A DNA stretch of 64,000 nt from Metallyticus violacea (taxonomy: Eukaryota > Arthropoda > Insecta > Mantodea > Metallyticidae): assembly GCA_030762175.1 (NCBI GenBank), contig CM060843.1:114543369-114607368 (forward strand). Direction: 5' to 3'. The position numbers and the translations under genes were made by a program. The number at the start of each line of letters is the position of its first letter. The first letter of the stretch is position 1. The notes below the pieces were generated by a model. The model saw only the letters and a program-made list of their open reading frames with translations. It was not told where the DNA came from and did not search any database. This document shows, in pieces, positions 45,484 through 57,922 of the stretch.

Positions 45484-45519
<36 letters not shown>
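45484..45519. repeat. (AT)n microsatellite
   Basis: About 18 AT units. Confidence 0.95.
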
Positions 45520-45523
<4 letters not shown>

Positions 45524-46810
45524 AAATTTACAGAATTAATGGGGTATGTTATCACATTGTTATTTTGAATATGTGAATTAAATTGCTCATGATTAATTTT
45601 ATTTTGCTGTTAATATAAAACTTATTTTATTTAAAAACAATCATTTGCAGTTATTAAATATCTCAGCTTTGGTTTTAGTTAAGGCAGGTTAATTAATACG
45701 TTTGGAAAGCTTTCTAGCGTACAAAGAAAAGCAAAGAAAGAGCTTTTTATTAAATCAAGGGGAAAATATTTTTTTATAAATGAAACGATACCACAAGGAC
45801 CGAAGTATAAAAAAACCGATGTACTTTCTTTTATCCTCAGTAACGGCAGCAAGAAAACAGCAATTTGGTCCAAAAGTAAACAATGTAAGCCACTTACACG
45901 CTGCACATCCCAAAGCAAGCTACAGTCTTGTAGTATACGTATACATGCTTTACTGTTTATCATTCAATGCAGCTTAGAAATGACAATCATAGGATTATTT
46001 TACCTTGTATCAGTTGATTATAACGACCAACAACACTGTGTGATATCGATATACCTGTTACCGGTAAAATGGAATCTTTGCAAGAGACAATATTATTGTT
46101 TTATTACTTTTTTACTTATTTGTTTATTAAATATTTATCAGAAAGTGCAAAAGTAAAAGCTTAGCTTCCGGGTGTTGCCGTGTGTTGAAAAGTTATATTG
46201 GTTTTATTTAGTAAATTATCGATGCACTTTCAAAATTGCTATTATATATTTGTATCAAAACAAGTAAATCATACATTTCTCGTCCTTTACAAACTGCAGA
46301 AGTAAAGCATTAAAGTATCTAATACAAGGATCTACAAATAAGGAGAATAAAGAAAGGTAGATAGGTTGCAACCTTATACGGTGTATACCCTTTTATTTAT
46401 ACCCATTGTTTGTAAATTCTTATTTTACACAGTGGCTATGCCAGATTTTCAAAACTATGATAGTATTAAGTATAGCCACAGTATATGGAGGTTATGTACT
46501 TAGTGTTAATAAAAGTACCACATTGATTTACTGGGCATAGAGAAATATTAGATGAGCGGTTTGAGATTAGAAACCAGCGGTCTACTGCCAAATAGCAGAG
46601 TTGTAAGAAAGCTTGCTTTTGATACTCATAAGCCAGTATTAAACCGAAATTCAGTATTATTTTATGTTATAATAATAATCTTACGCTCCAGGATTGGAAG
46701 CGTGACAGGGGAGTATAACTCAAATAATAGGGATTAAGTGATATACAAAGAAATGGTTTCATATGAAAAAGGATTATGACTTGTTTTGCCAAGGTGACTA
46801 GAGCTAACAC

Positions 46811-46835
46811 AAAAAAAAAAAAAAAAAAAAAAAAA
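46811..46835. repeat. poly(A) run
   Basis: 25 A in a row. No SINE, LINE or processed gene is recognised upstream, so its origin is open. Confidence 0.9.
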
Positions 46836-47599
46836 TGCGGTGACGCTAAGCCTGAGCTGTGATTAAATAAAAAAGAATAAACACCATCGGGGGTATGTCT
46901 CAGGCCATGGTGTGACGGAGATCGGGAGCGCTAGGCGTCGCATTTTGTCTTTTAATATTGAGTTTTACTTTCGAAATTGTCTCGATCTTTATCGAATATT
47001 ACCAGTTCTATTGAGGGTTGTTTTGCAAACAAACCCCAATATGGAGGTATGTTGAAAACCTTAGTATTTCCCCGCACCTGAGAGATGTGGGAACGAATAC
47101 TTTGTGCCACTTTTTACTGATGTTATGAGTATTCACTTAATGTAACGTTACTACATCGATGGGTGGATTGCTATTTTGTCGTCTCTGTCTTTGTTATGAA
47201 ACCTTTCTCTTTTTTAAACCAAGTTATGAATGTGACAATATCCTAATTTATATATACTGGGTATTAATTCATTTTGTTATATGCGTGTCAGAATATGAAA
47301 GCGTTTATGTGTATACACAATTGTGTGGTGTAGAAACTTAGTAATTTATGGCTAATCCTAATGTACTGGAAATATTAGTCCTAGTCTGCAGGATTATGTG
47401 ACCTTGATATAATAAGATGCATTTATTGGAAAACTTATATTCCGTCACAAGGCTTAGCTATATGCTTAAAATATTTAATGTTTTCAAGAAAGTGGCACGT
47501 AAGTGCTTCATTGGAGTAAGCATGGATTTTTCAGATAGTTAAGTACATTTTGTCTACAAGAAAATGAACTCATATAATCATCCTCTTTTGTAGCGTAAC

Positions 47600-47880
47600 G
47601 GCCCAATATTGGGCCTTGGCCTGCCACAGCGAACGCCGCGTCCTCTATCTCCGTCTTGCGACATCATTGATAGAGTGCAATATTGCAGGATGGCATATGA
47701 TCAGCCTACCGGCACATTGCCGGCTTTCGAGAATGAAGAACGTCACCATTTTATCGGGAAGCTCCTTCATTTTCCTCACAAGGCTTGGTGGACCAGTTCC
47801 AGGCCTTCGTGGCCTAGAAAATGGCTAAAAAGGTACCGAGATCAACACCGATACCTCCCGTTCAGATACTATATAATACA
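47600..47880 (+). other. unassigned G+C-richer segment starting with a perfect 16-bp palindrome
   Basis: Begins with GGCCCAATATTGGGCC (47600-47615), a perfect palindrome, and continues with more balanced composition to about 47880. Two overlapping plus-strand frames (91 and 70 codons) cross it. The 91-codon one (47609-47884) is rich in Arg, Pro and aromatic residues without a domain I recognise. It may be a fragment of an unidentified repeat. Confidence 0.35.
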
Positions 47881-49894
47881 ATGACCAGTAGTGTATGTAT
47901 ATTTTACCTATATGTTTGCTTCTTTAGGCTCTGTAAACCAATAGATCAAAGCGTTATTTATTCATCAAATAAAGAGATCAATCAAATAAAAAAAGTGAGC
48001 TTAGAGGAGTATTTTGCAGACCTTTCGGAAAAGTATTTCAGAGATAGGATAATGACATAAGGGCGTTTCTGGAATAAATGTGTTTACCTTGAGGAAGATT
48101 ATGTACAAAAATAAAAATTATACATAAGTTCATTTTTTCCCCTTTATTGTTAGACCGAGAAATTTTCAGCTGGCCTCCTATAGAGGAACTTAAAAGAATC
48201 TATTGGGCCAGAAGTTATAAGAATTACGCTAGTACAGTTGTTGCGAGTATATGCAAAATATCATTAAAAGATATCAGAGATGTGTGACTGTTGATGGACT
48301 TTAGAGCTAAAGTTCTATAACAAATAATGAATTGTGTATATCAATTGTTGATAATTGTATAAGAAATTAACATAAGAGTTTAATGATATTCTGTTTTATT
48401 TATGTTATATATTTTGGAGTTTTTTATTATAGAATTATTATTTAGTAAACAAATAATATTGTTAATAATTAAACCTGGGCGGATTGAAATACAAAGGGAT
48501 AGCCATCCATTATGTGGAACTTTTTTTTTTAGTCTGGGAACGCGGACTAAAAATAACTTTCAGTAGTTAACAGTTGTATAAGCCTATTTGCTTAAATTCC
48601 TAGAACAATCATTAGATTACCTAGGGGAATAGTATAAGTTACAGTTCAGGTAATAAGTACATATCACCTCTATTTACTGAAACAAATTTTTTGTGAATAT
48701 TTATTAAGTTGTGTACTATTTTAATAAAGGTTATATTAAAATATGGATTATGAAATACTTCTTCTGGTTGTTGCAGAGTAAATTATTTATACTGCGTATA
48801 GTCTAAATTAAATGACAGTATATATCATATTGTCAATGCCAGTGTGCCTTGAGGAAACACTGCATGATTCCGCTGCTTCCTTTCTAAGCGTCTCATCTTT
48901 CGTTAACGAGCACGTAATAAAGGAGATGGGAAGTGCCGCAGGCAGCTAATACCCTATGGAATGTCTTGGAGTGGTACTTGAGGCTGCCCACGCTCTCAAA
49001 CTCCCGCAAGAGACTCGATGGCAGACCAAGAAGCTATATAAGGTCTGTAGAGAGAAATCTGGTGAACATTTACCTTCATTAAGTACACCAGAAAATATTT
49101 GAAGAAAATTAGATTTCAAAAATTGCACGAGGACTTCAGGAGAAGCAGTAATAATGATAAGATATCAACATAATTATGCGTCTGCAATGCACAGGATACT
49201 AATGAATAATTCCACACTCATTTTAGTAGACAGTAAGAGATCTGTTGGTTCATGAATTATATTTTCTAAGCTAGAACTTAATGTTACTAAATTAACTAGA
49301 TGCCGTGACTAGTTATGCTTCAATCAACGTTTCGTAACGGACGAGCTCACGATGAGTTTCCCTTTAGTACATTGCCCATTAAAGGTGAAACACTCTTCGA
49401 GTATTCGTGAAACTTAATTTGCTGCCAATTTTATATTTTAAATCTTACTATCATTCACTCCGGATGTTAAGATTTGGTACCCCCAGTCTACGAGACACGT
49501 TTTCCTCAAAATGAAGAGTGGCTACGGGTGCATTTTGCAGCGCATGGGCCTCAGAGATCCTCGTTCTGTAGTCACATGCATGCCGTCTCTTAGGTTACTT
49601 GTTTCGATATATCTTGCAGCTATTGAAGCATGATCTCCTGCTTTTCCGTAAATAAAGTGCACAATGGCAAGTTCGGGAAACATGTAACTTTTCTCCGTTT
49701 TACATTTCAGTTAACTGTTCCATAACAGTGCCGTGCAATACTGTAGACAAAGAGGAAATGTGTTAGATGTTCTTGGAAGCAGCAGTAATATACACAAGAC
49801 AGTGCTATGAAGGAATGTATTAACTTTCTATTTTTAATTAAAATACAATATACATTTTTGTTACATAAAAACACCATCACACATTCAAAAGTGA
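47881..49894. other. stretch without recognisable content
   Basis: Nothing recognised. A 79-codon frame at 47821-48060 and a 60-codon frame at 48946-49128 show no family motif. Confidence 0.45.
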
Positions 49895-49977
49895 AATATA
49901 CGATAAAGAAAAAAAATATATTTCACTTTTCATTATAGTTACTCTTTATTGCAATACACTTCACACATCTTTGTAAA

Positions 49978-50578
49978 TTAACATTTCAACCCCCCCCCAA
50001 AAAAAATAGAAGTCTTGTCTGCAAAATGGGCATAAACAGAATCCATCTCTTCTTCGTCACACTTAAATTTCCTTCCTCGAAGGTCCTTCTTAAGTTTCTG
50101 AAGTTTTTTTTTTTTTTTTTTTTTTTTTGAGAAGAGGAAATAGTCGCTGGGAGCTAGATCTGGGTTGTAGAGTGTATGGTCGATCTCTTTGAATCCACAT
50201 TTGGTCACGGCTTCCTTTGCAACAAGAGCTGTGTGCACAGGCGCGTTGTCGTGAAGACGGAACACACCACCACTCAGCTTTCCTCGCCTTTTCTCTTTAA
50301 TGAAAGCACGTAGTCTGTGCAGTAGGCCAGCATAGTACTCCCCATTTACTGTGCTGTTCCTCTCCTTGAAGACAATGAAGAATATTCCTTCACAGTCACA
50401 AAATACTGTGGCCATGATCTTCTTGGTTGACTGAGTGGCCTTGGCCTTTAAGGCGGTGCTTCGCCAGGTTTACGCCACCCCGTTGATTCTCTTTTGGACA
50501 AGGGAACATAGTAGAGGACCATAAATTCATCTCCTGTAACAATGGTTTGTAGAACTTCTCTCTCTCTTTCGTTGTCAC
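49978..50578 (-). pseudogene. mariner transposase, N-terminally truncated (copy 2)
   Basis: The minus-strand frame from 50578 starts after the first catalytic motif region (EMNLWSSTMFPC in a shifted frame). From 50415 the reading is MATVFCDCEGIFFIVFKERN, then FRLHDNAPVHTALVAKEAV with the second catalytic Asp, and YNPDLAPSDYFLF with the third Asp 34 residues later. Directly after YFLFS a run of about 25 T on the plus strand (50104-50128) inserts a Lys tract before LRGRKF, and the frame happens to stay open to 49978. The whole N-terminus is absent, so the protein could not bind its ends. Confidence 0.9.
50104..50128. repeat. poly(T) run within mariner copy 2
   Basis: 25 T in a row; absent from the corresponding place in copies 1 and 3. 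Confidence 0.95.
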
Positions 50579-50623
50579 GGCAGAACTCCAAAAATGCCTG
50601 ACAAGAAATTATTCGTTGCTGCT

Positions 50624-51932
50624 AACTTATTATAATTAAATAACAATCTGCACTACACATAAACTTCAGTTACTCGTATCTCTTAGCTGTAAACTGAGTT
50701 ATAATAACAACAAACTGAGGTAAAACTTGCTCTCGTAACAGAAAACTGCCACTGACAGCCGATATATAACTATCAGCGCAGGAACTGTCTGCTAATATGA
50801 ACTTGTGTGAATTTAGCCCAACGAGCTCTGGGGTTTCGCAGCGGACGCAGGCCAAAAATAACTCCCCATGTATCTTATGGAAAATGTGGTTTGGTAAACG
50901 CATTCTGCTTACATAGGAATTGTCTCAAACCCAATTACACCCAGTAAAAATCTAATACTCTTCCATATGCCTATAGAAAGGGAACTGGAGAGAGGGGGGA
51001 AGAGAGAGAGAAAGAGAAAGAGACTGGTATAAAGATAAATGATGTCATCACAGTCTTTCAGTCATGTTCATTTTATTAGTTTTGTTGCACAATAAAAATG
51101 AAGATTACATTTATTTTGAGATGAACATGTAAGTCGAAAGCAGGTAAAATAATGATAAGGGTAACGAACGAAAAGACATCCACTTTCATGTTTGCTTATT
51201 AGAGTTAACATAAGCAAGAAAGAAGCGAAACTCTACCGCAATAATAGATCATTATTCGCTCCTTTTTCATTCGGATTCATTGTTTTAAGCTCCACATTAA
51301 ACAAGATGTGTTCACTTACATTATTACTATTACTTCTATTAACTTTAAAATTTCTACTGTGTTTTTTTTTTCGAAAAGTTATTTATATAATCAAAAACAT
51401 CCCTGCCTTTTAGGACAAGAGATGTGTAATCAAATGATATAAGAAATGCAAGTTTGACCCAAAAGGAAGTATAAATAAAAGAAAATATTCTTATCCAACA
51501 CATAGAAGATGTTATGCAAAAATTAAATAGGTCTAGCGGCTGTTACGCTAAAGGGAAGAAAAAAGGAGGGGGGACTATCAGACTTATTCTGCTTTCTTCA
51601 TTCCTCTCTCTATTGTTTTTCTCCAAGCTCTTGCAATTTCCATTTTTCCAAATAACATTGTATTTTATTTTAGTCCTATCATTCTTAGTATAATAACATT
51701 TAATTTTTTAGATTTTATTTGCGTAACTAATTGTGTGCAGCAAAGTAACTGTTTCTATACTCCTACGTAATTTTTGGCCTTCTAATTAGCTTTATTTATT
51801 TTTGATAACTGTTATGTACCAACCTCTGTGATTTATGGAGTACACGCGTTCTATTTCTGGCATTCCTGAAGCACTTTTCTGAAGAAGTTTATTTGAAATG
51901 TCTGTTGGAAGTTAAGTATTCCGGTGTTCAAG
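50624..51932. other. stretch without recognisable content
   Basis: A purine repeat (GA/GAAA) at about 50991-51024 is the only landmark. Confidence 0.45.
50991..51024. repeat. GA-rich simple repeat
   Basis: GAGA and GAAA units with a G6 interruption. Confidence 0.8.
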
Positions 51933-52224
51933 TCGGTCCTGATGGTGTAGTGGTAACCATACTTGCCTCCTAAACCTAAGATCGCGGGTTCGATCCCGGC
52001 CAGGACCGATGAATTTTTGCAGGCATAAAAATCCAAAATATGGCTTCCTTCGGAAGGAAAGTAAAGCCGTGGGTTCCGTGTCGTACATTTCCGGTATGTA
52101 AAAGAACCTCAACTCTAAAGAAGGGGCTTCTAAGCAAAATTTATCAGCCGTTTCACGCCCTGAATAGAATGGGACGCTGGTGACCTGAGCTGTTAAAGAG
52201 CGTCCATAAATAATCAAAATTGAT
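51933..52224 (+). mobile_element. SINE-G, full-length sense copy
   Basis: The clearest tRNA-like head of the family: GGTCCTGATGG and its complement CAGGACCG close an acceptor-like stem; the A-box is TGGTGTAGTGGTAACC and the B-box is the exact GGTTCGATCCC (51989-51999). The body has GGCTTCCTTCGGAAGGAAAG, CATTTCCGGTATGTAAAAG and CTCTAAAGAAGGGG, and the 3' block is GTTAAAGAGCGTCCATAAAT. I found no clear target-site duplication. Confidence 0.95.
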
Positions 52225-53232
52225 CAATGCATGACAATATAGATCATGAGAACCGATATTATGCATGTTTAACTAAAGGAAAAATTAATAAAGGTATAAA
52301 CAGAAATTGTGGGATTCTATCGTTCACGTAGCAAAGATCCCCAACCGCAACTAGGAAGCAGTTATTCTTAACCGTGAATTAAAAAAAAAAAAGCTATTTA
52401 TTTCCCTGTTTTATGCCTATGCATAAGATAGCAGTGAATACTCGTATGTGATTTCTCCAGTGGGAAATCCCAATGATTCTCCATTTGTAGTAATTTCCCA
52501 TGTGAATATAGTTTGGGTTAGAATTGTTTATTGAACCATTATCAGTTACATTCAATAGTTTGTTGGATATCAAAATAATCGAATTACTATTGCTAGTTTG
52601 TGATATTCTACACAGATAATGACCACTTTGCTTTCATATGAAAATATATACTCATAGCAGTTACCCGAAGTGTCAAATGTTTAGCATTTATTTTATTATA
52701 TTCCAATATTTTTGCGTTAAGATATCTTTGGCAATTCTCACAAACTCGCCTATGCTTTAAAACATTTTTCAACTTGTATTAAGTTCGTTATAGCACTTCT
52801 ATTGAAAACATAATACGCTTGAAGGTATAATTTTTATCTTTCATGGTTTAGTTATTTTGTAGGCCTCATTTGTTTTCTTCTAATCGACAGTTTAGCCGTT
52901 CTAATCAGCTTAACAAGTTACGTGAGTGTAAATGAATAAAAATATGCAACTACTGGGGTTAGTTATGCTTTTTCATGTATTAAAGAAAAATGCCTCTATT
53001 TTATAACATTCAATACACAGAAAGCCGAACGCAAGCCGCGCGTAAAAGTAATATAATGAAAACTAAGATAGAAAACTTTAAATATATGAACTACAGAAAT
53101 AGTTTATGAACAATCTTTCTTTCTCTTTGCTGTGTACTAAAGTGTATTAAACACAACACTGTATCCGTGCAAAACGTGAGACAAATGACAGCTGTTATTT
53201 ATCTCGCGGACATTTAAGGTGTATACTTTCAA
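52225..53232. other. A+T-rich DNA without recognisable content
   Basis: Nothing recognised. Confidence 0.45.
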
Positions 53233-53350
53233 TAGCAGTAGCAGTAGCAGTAGCAGTAGCAGTAGCAGTAGCAGTAGCAGTAGCAGTAGCAGTAGCAGTA
53301 GTAGTAGTAGTAGTAGTAGTAATAATAATAGTAATAATAATAATAATAAA
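53233..53350 (+). repeat. TAGCAG hexamer array grading into TAG and TAA repeats
   Basis: About eleven TAGCAG units, then about six TAG units, then mixed AAT/TAG and TAA units, without unrelated interruptions. Open frames across it on both strands (poly-Ser/Asn or poly-Leu) are products of the repeat, not genes. Confidence 0.97.
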
Positions 53351-56300
53351 TATAATTCCAAATTATACCTTCCACTTTTCGCAACTAGTATGAATCTGTT
53401 AGAAAATGCATGGGTGATTTATTTAAATGTAAAGCGCCATTAATATAGATCGTACTGGAGGTGTATAAGTAAATATCAATCAAAAGTTTAAATGTTTAAC
53501 TGAGTGGTATGAGAGTTTGTATGTACAAGGGAAATATATATTTTTGATGCGCAGACTAGAATATTTTATTTTTTGGAAGAGTGGCTTAAGTAAGGTTTTC
53601 ATGTCAGTTGCACGCGTTTTCATTTAATTCATATTAGTGGGCTTTGGGTATACTCAACTATAAAAGTTAACATATTTTACTCATATCAATTTTTTTTATG
53701 TTTGTATAAAAGTATGAGGGCAGGTTTATTAAGTATGAAGGCAATTCAAAAAGTAACAGTAAATTGACTGTATTTCATAAAAAGAAAATCTCAAAGATTT
53801 CAAACTCCAATACAAGAGAGATACATTCTTAAGTTAGATGTAGACATGGCCCACAATAGATAAAGTAGCTGTAGAATGTAGTCCTTTGCTATTGGCACCT
53901 TGGAGTACCAACGAACAGTCGTAAGTTTCTGTAGTATAAAACCCTGTGAAACTTATGCCTGCATTTGGAAGAGAAGAGTGCACGAATAGAGACATGTGTT
54001 TAAATATAGGGAAACGTCTATTCCTGATGATCAAGGTAAGCTAGGTTGACGCCATTATTTGGTGAAAGAGGCGCATTGCTCTAGAAATGATGGCCAGGGT
54101 ATAGAATGTCAGCATCGACAGCATTGAATGTGGGTACTCAAATATTGAAAGGCATGTGCCTGATGGGTGCATAGAATTCAGGTCGTGTGCACAGGTGTGT
54201 AGACTTCCGCAGTGTGATTATAGCTATTAAGGAAAGTTTCTGACATATATTCTCGCAGGGGACAGAAAACTTGCGTGCATAATTTCGACTCTTTTTCTGG
54301 GAGATGAAAGAGCTCTATCAGGGAAAGAGTGAATAGGGTAAACAGAAGCTAGCAACACGAAGCTGTTGCAGGGAACTTTTGCCTAAAGCCGCTCTTTTCC
54401 TCTCATGATAAAACACATCCTCATTCGGCCTCTGTAGCTCTTGAGATAATCCGAAGACTGATATTTTAGGTCTTATAGCATCATCATAAAGTTCTGATCT
54501 GCTCCGCTTTTGTATTCCTGAAGATGCGCTGAGTGAAGAAAGGGGGGTGACTTTGGGGCCAAAGAAGCGATGCGTTGCTGACTGCAGGTATAAAGAAAAA
54601 CTTTATTTTTGAAGAATGAATACTGGATTGCAACGGTGTGAGAAATACTTTTCTCTACTTTTTGAATGCCCTTGTGTTAAAAATAGTTTAAAATATCCTT
54701 TATATATTTTGGGATTTATGAATGAGTAAATTTATTTCGCATTAAACATTTAAATTATATCTTTATATACTTTTTCTTAAGAATCACTTTCATCTACATC
54801 TTTTTTTGTTTGTTGAAATTGCATTACACCAGTTTTAAGTTTTTTGTTGGTCTTAGTGAAATAAATAGAAACTTTGTAACAAGAAAATAGCAGAAGAGCC
54901 CTTTCGATTAGAAAAATGCGAGTGTCACAGTTTTCTCGGTGTGCGCTAGTCAATACATATGTCTTAAGTATTGAGCCAAGAATCTTATAAGTAAAAGCTT
55001 TAAGCAACACATTTGGAGAACTGATATACTTCATTTGAAACCAGCCACATCAAAGAGCATCTTAGTGCGATGTCGGTCTCATTTGCATACGGCTGATTTC
55101 AACTGTAGTACTGATAACAGTTATATAAATGCACAGAATTAAAGTTACTTTACTTTTCAGGGACTTAATTTTGACCATTAAAGGCAGTTCAATAATTATG
55201 CAGTTCGATGTACAGCCGGAATGTTGCTTGAGACCGGTACACATTTCTCTTACTTACCATGCCTATCAACGGACCGCGGTACTAAGCTGAGATAATGAGA
55301 TTTTCGTCCTCGCTGCCTGTAATCCAATTCAGAGTTGATGCGGGTGCTTGCTCAGGACCTGTTAGCAACCTAGGACTGACCCGCGCGTGAGTGTGCCAGT
55401 GTGTATGTGTGTTCGGGCTCGCGTGCGTTTGTTACCTCTTCTGCCATTCTGCCTTGCAGATGAAGTCTCGTTTCTTGACTTAACACATCTGTTCGATGTC
55501 AAGGTAACTAACCTTGCGGTCTCTCATTTACCTCTACCGATGCTAAAAGGGAAGATGATCCCAGGACATCGCACCTGGTGGGGTAAACAGTCGCCATAAA
55601 GCGCAGCGAAATGTAATTGACAGATGAATGAATGTATATGCCTTTCAAAATAAAACTTAAAATAAAGTTTTCCAGTCCGAAATTATGATTTTAAAACAAT
55701 TAAGAGTTTCATACAACTACTGAACAAAGAAAATGCTTGAAATTATGATAAAGACTTCAATTGACATAAGTTGTTTACCGTTTGAAAACTGACTGTACTT
55801 TTCTTAGCTAGCACTTTTCTAATATTTTTCGCATAAAAATAAATGAAATACATTTCTAATTTTAATATTTATTAATAAATTACCTTTAGGTCTTTATCCT
55901 TTTGCATTTTAAGCGTGTAGTTGTAGTTTAGTTCTTAGTATTCCATAGAGCTCGTTATCTCTGTCTTTGGGTGGAAGAGAAACTGCTACTGATTTGTAGA
56001 ATGAGGGAAGCTCAACAAAATGGTAACCAATGAGAACTTGAGCAAAGACGATGAGCATTGTAAAGTATCGTAAGCCAATGAAAGTACAAAACATTAAATT
56101 AATGTTGTTTATCTGTTTTTTGCAAGAACAAAAAAAAAAAAAAAAAAAAAAAAAAAAGAAAAAGAAAGAAAGAAAGAAAAATCTCTTTTTACACCATGAC
56201 TTTTTCTGACACCAGTTAAGAGTATTCCCTTAAGAAATATACCTATAATAAATAGGTTCAAGGTATTTAGCAAAACTGAAGATGAAGGGCACATCTCAAA

Positions 56301-57095
56301 GAACAGTTTAACAGTTAAAAAACACAACCACACTACCTGCAAGTCACGGTGTTTTACCTCTTGGCTACTAGATGTCCCACAGTCGTTGGTCCGTATTTCA
56401 ATTCTGCTTTCATATGAATCCCCGTGTCATTTCCTTGAACGTCGCTTGTTAAGCCCGTTCCCTACCGTTCTCACTTTTATTCGTGAATGGTTAGGCAGTT
56501 GATTCTCTCTAGCATACAATCAGAGCAACGAACATTTGTGTATAAATATTATTTTAAATACAGATCAGTTCGTCGTGATGTTCTTCACCAATTGCCTACT
56601 TCCAGAAATCCAATTTACCATATTGTGCAAAAGTTTCAATCTTACTGGCTCAGTGAGAAGGGGGAAAAAGTACATCTTTAACGGAGGAAAAACATGAACG
56701 TTTTAAAAAACGATACAAGGCCTGTTTAGCCAAGGAAGACGACAATGTAGCATGATATGGTATACCACATTTTAGGAAACATTTAATAAAGTACGGCTGA
56801 CGCCTGTGTGGCACGCATGGTAACCAATGTACAGTGCAACACATGGTTGGACAAAATTTATATCTAAATTCTGGTAGTGTCGAAATTTACTTATTTTTTA
56901 TGTTTTCTTTAAACTGCCATTTGCATTCATTTTTAAATAACTGGTATTATGATTATAATGACAAAAAGTTTCATTTAAGAATATATGTATTTTTTAAATA
57001 TACACAGAAAAAAATTGCCACTCTTGTTTCTTTCGGATACGAATACTTCAAGGAGAAAATAATTAGAGAGAATATCATCACTTTGAACTAAGATA
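53351..57095. other. long stretch without recognisable elements
   Basis: No transposon or gene supported. Composition is more balanced at about 54040-54560 and 55240-55620. In the latter, CCTTGCAG (55452-55459) and AAGGTAACT (55501-55509) could be splice sites around a 44-base open piece, but nothing supports it further. A poly(A)/GAAA run lies at 56130-56179. Confidence 0.4.
56130..56179. repeat. poly(A) followed by (GAAA)n
   Basis: 28 A, then AAG/GAAA units. Confidence 0.95.
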
Positions 57096-57389
57096 CGATT
57101 TTGGTTTATTTCCGGAAGCTCTTTAATATCCCAGGTCATCAGTGCCCCTTTCAATTAAGGACTTGAAACGACTGACAAATTTTGCTCAGAGGTATCTTTT
57201 AAGGCTTGAGGTTCTTTTTCATGCCGCAAATCTACGACGCGGGACCTACGAATTTACTTTCCTTCCGAAGGAAACCATACTTGGGATTTTTACGCCCGAA
57301 AAATTCATCGATCCGGGCCGGGATCGAACCCGCGATCTTGGATTTAGGAGGCAAGTATGGTTACCATCGCACCACCAGGATCGACTGGG
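57096..57389 (-). mobile_element. SINE-G, full-length antisense copy with target-site duplication
   Basis: From left: GGAAGCTCTTTAATATCCCAG, the AAATTTTGCTCAGAG block, GAGGTTCTTTTTCATGCC, CCTTCCGAAGGAAACC, the antisense B-box GGGATCGAACC, and the antisense A-box GGTTACCATCGCACCACC. A 9-bp exact duplication ACTAAGATA lies at 57087-57095 and 57390-57398. Confidence 0.95.
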
Positions 57390-57595
57390 ACTAAGATATG
57401 AACTAGTACTCCTAGAAATTTGAAATTTAAAGAGTTAGTTAAAGGTATCAATGTAGTTTCTCACACAGCTGTAAGAGATTCCGGTTAGAGAACGTTAAAG
57501 CAATTCGTCCATTAGAGCTGTAATGACGGCCATCCAAACTCAACGTTATGATGCAGCGGTATTAGAAATGAAAGAGCACTTTTCCCTCACGCTAT

Positions 57596-57922
57596 TCACT
57601 GCCTCCATTTTACATCAGAGAGTTGTCTGCCTAACACCCAGAAAATGTCGGCCAGGCTTTCTGCACTGAAACAACGAACTCCCCCGGAAACACTTTCTTT
57701 TAACGAGATTTTAATGACTCTAGCTTTGAGATTTAAAATGGGGTCTCCTCCATTGTGAACATAGCAAAAAGGATAGGCTGTCTCTGTATGTGCGTAAAAT
57801 ATCCAACAAAACTTTGTTCTCTTCTGAAGAAGAGTAAGATCTTCATTGGAGAACACAGGAGGTAAACGTTTTAGTATAACGCTTTTCAAATAACTTTCAT
57901 TCTTTGTTAGGGACTGCAACAT
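57596..57922 (-). CDS. unassigned 108-codon open frame
   Basis: I do not recognise this frame. It starts with ATG at 57922 and ends with a stop at 57596-57598. The protein is not low in complexity and mixes charged, hydrophobic and aromatic residues (for example RLPPVFSNEDLTLLQKR near the N-terminus and SAESLADIFWVLGRQLSDV at the C-terminus). The sequence upstream of the ATG on the minus strand contains ACTATGTTGCAG, which could act as a splice acceptor, with the ATG inside it. It could be one exon, a fragment of an unrecognised transposon, or chance. No signal peptide or membrane segment is seen. Confidence 0.22.
   Translation of the reverse strand: MLQSLTKNESYLKSVILKRLPPVFSNEDLTLLQKRTKFCWIFYAHTETAYPFCYVHNGGDPILNLKARVIKISLKESVSGGVRCFSAESLADIFWVLGRQLSDVKWRQ

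Larger units (their letters stand above)
45333..47599. other. A+T-rich DNA with simple repeats
   Basis: Contains the TA repeat at 45484 and the A run at 46811. Otherwise nothing recognised. Confidence 0.45.
49895..50623 (-). mobile_element. mariner element, copy 2, truncated
   Basis: A minus-strand copy of the same mariner family as 6286 and 62221. It covers the 3' flank and the C-terminal two thirds of the transposase gene, then stops abruptly near 50623, just short of the CTGAGGA segment seen in the other copies. The N-terminal DNA-binding part and that inverted end are missing. It keeps the roughly 30-bp segment (GGCGGTGCTTCGCCAGG near 50453) that copy 1 lacks. Confidence 0.9.

Noticed and set aside
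51912..52217. Open frames of 61 and 101 codons on the minus strand, with PGRDRTRDLRFRRQ
   Set aside because: They lie within SINE-G. The same peptide appears antisense in the SINE copies at 57096 and elsewhere, so it is a by-product of the tRNA-like head, not a gene.
53137..53443. Poly-Leu and poly-Ser/Asn open frames of 74 codons on both strands
   Set aside because: They are translations of the TAGCAG/TAG/TAA microsatellite and exist on both strands for that reason.
55460..55503. Possible 44-bp exon between CCTTGCAG and GGTAACT
   Set aside because: The splice-like sites are plausible but short matches are frequent, there is no matching neighbour exon and no protein similarity.
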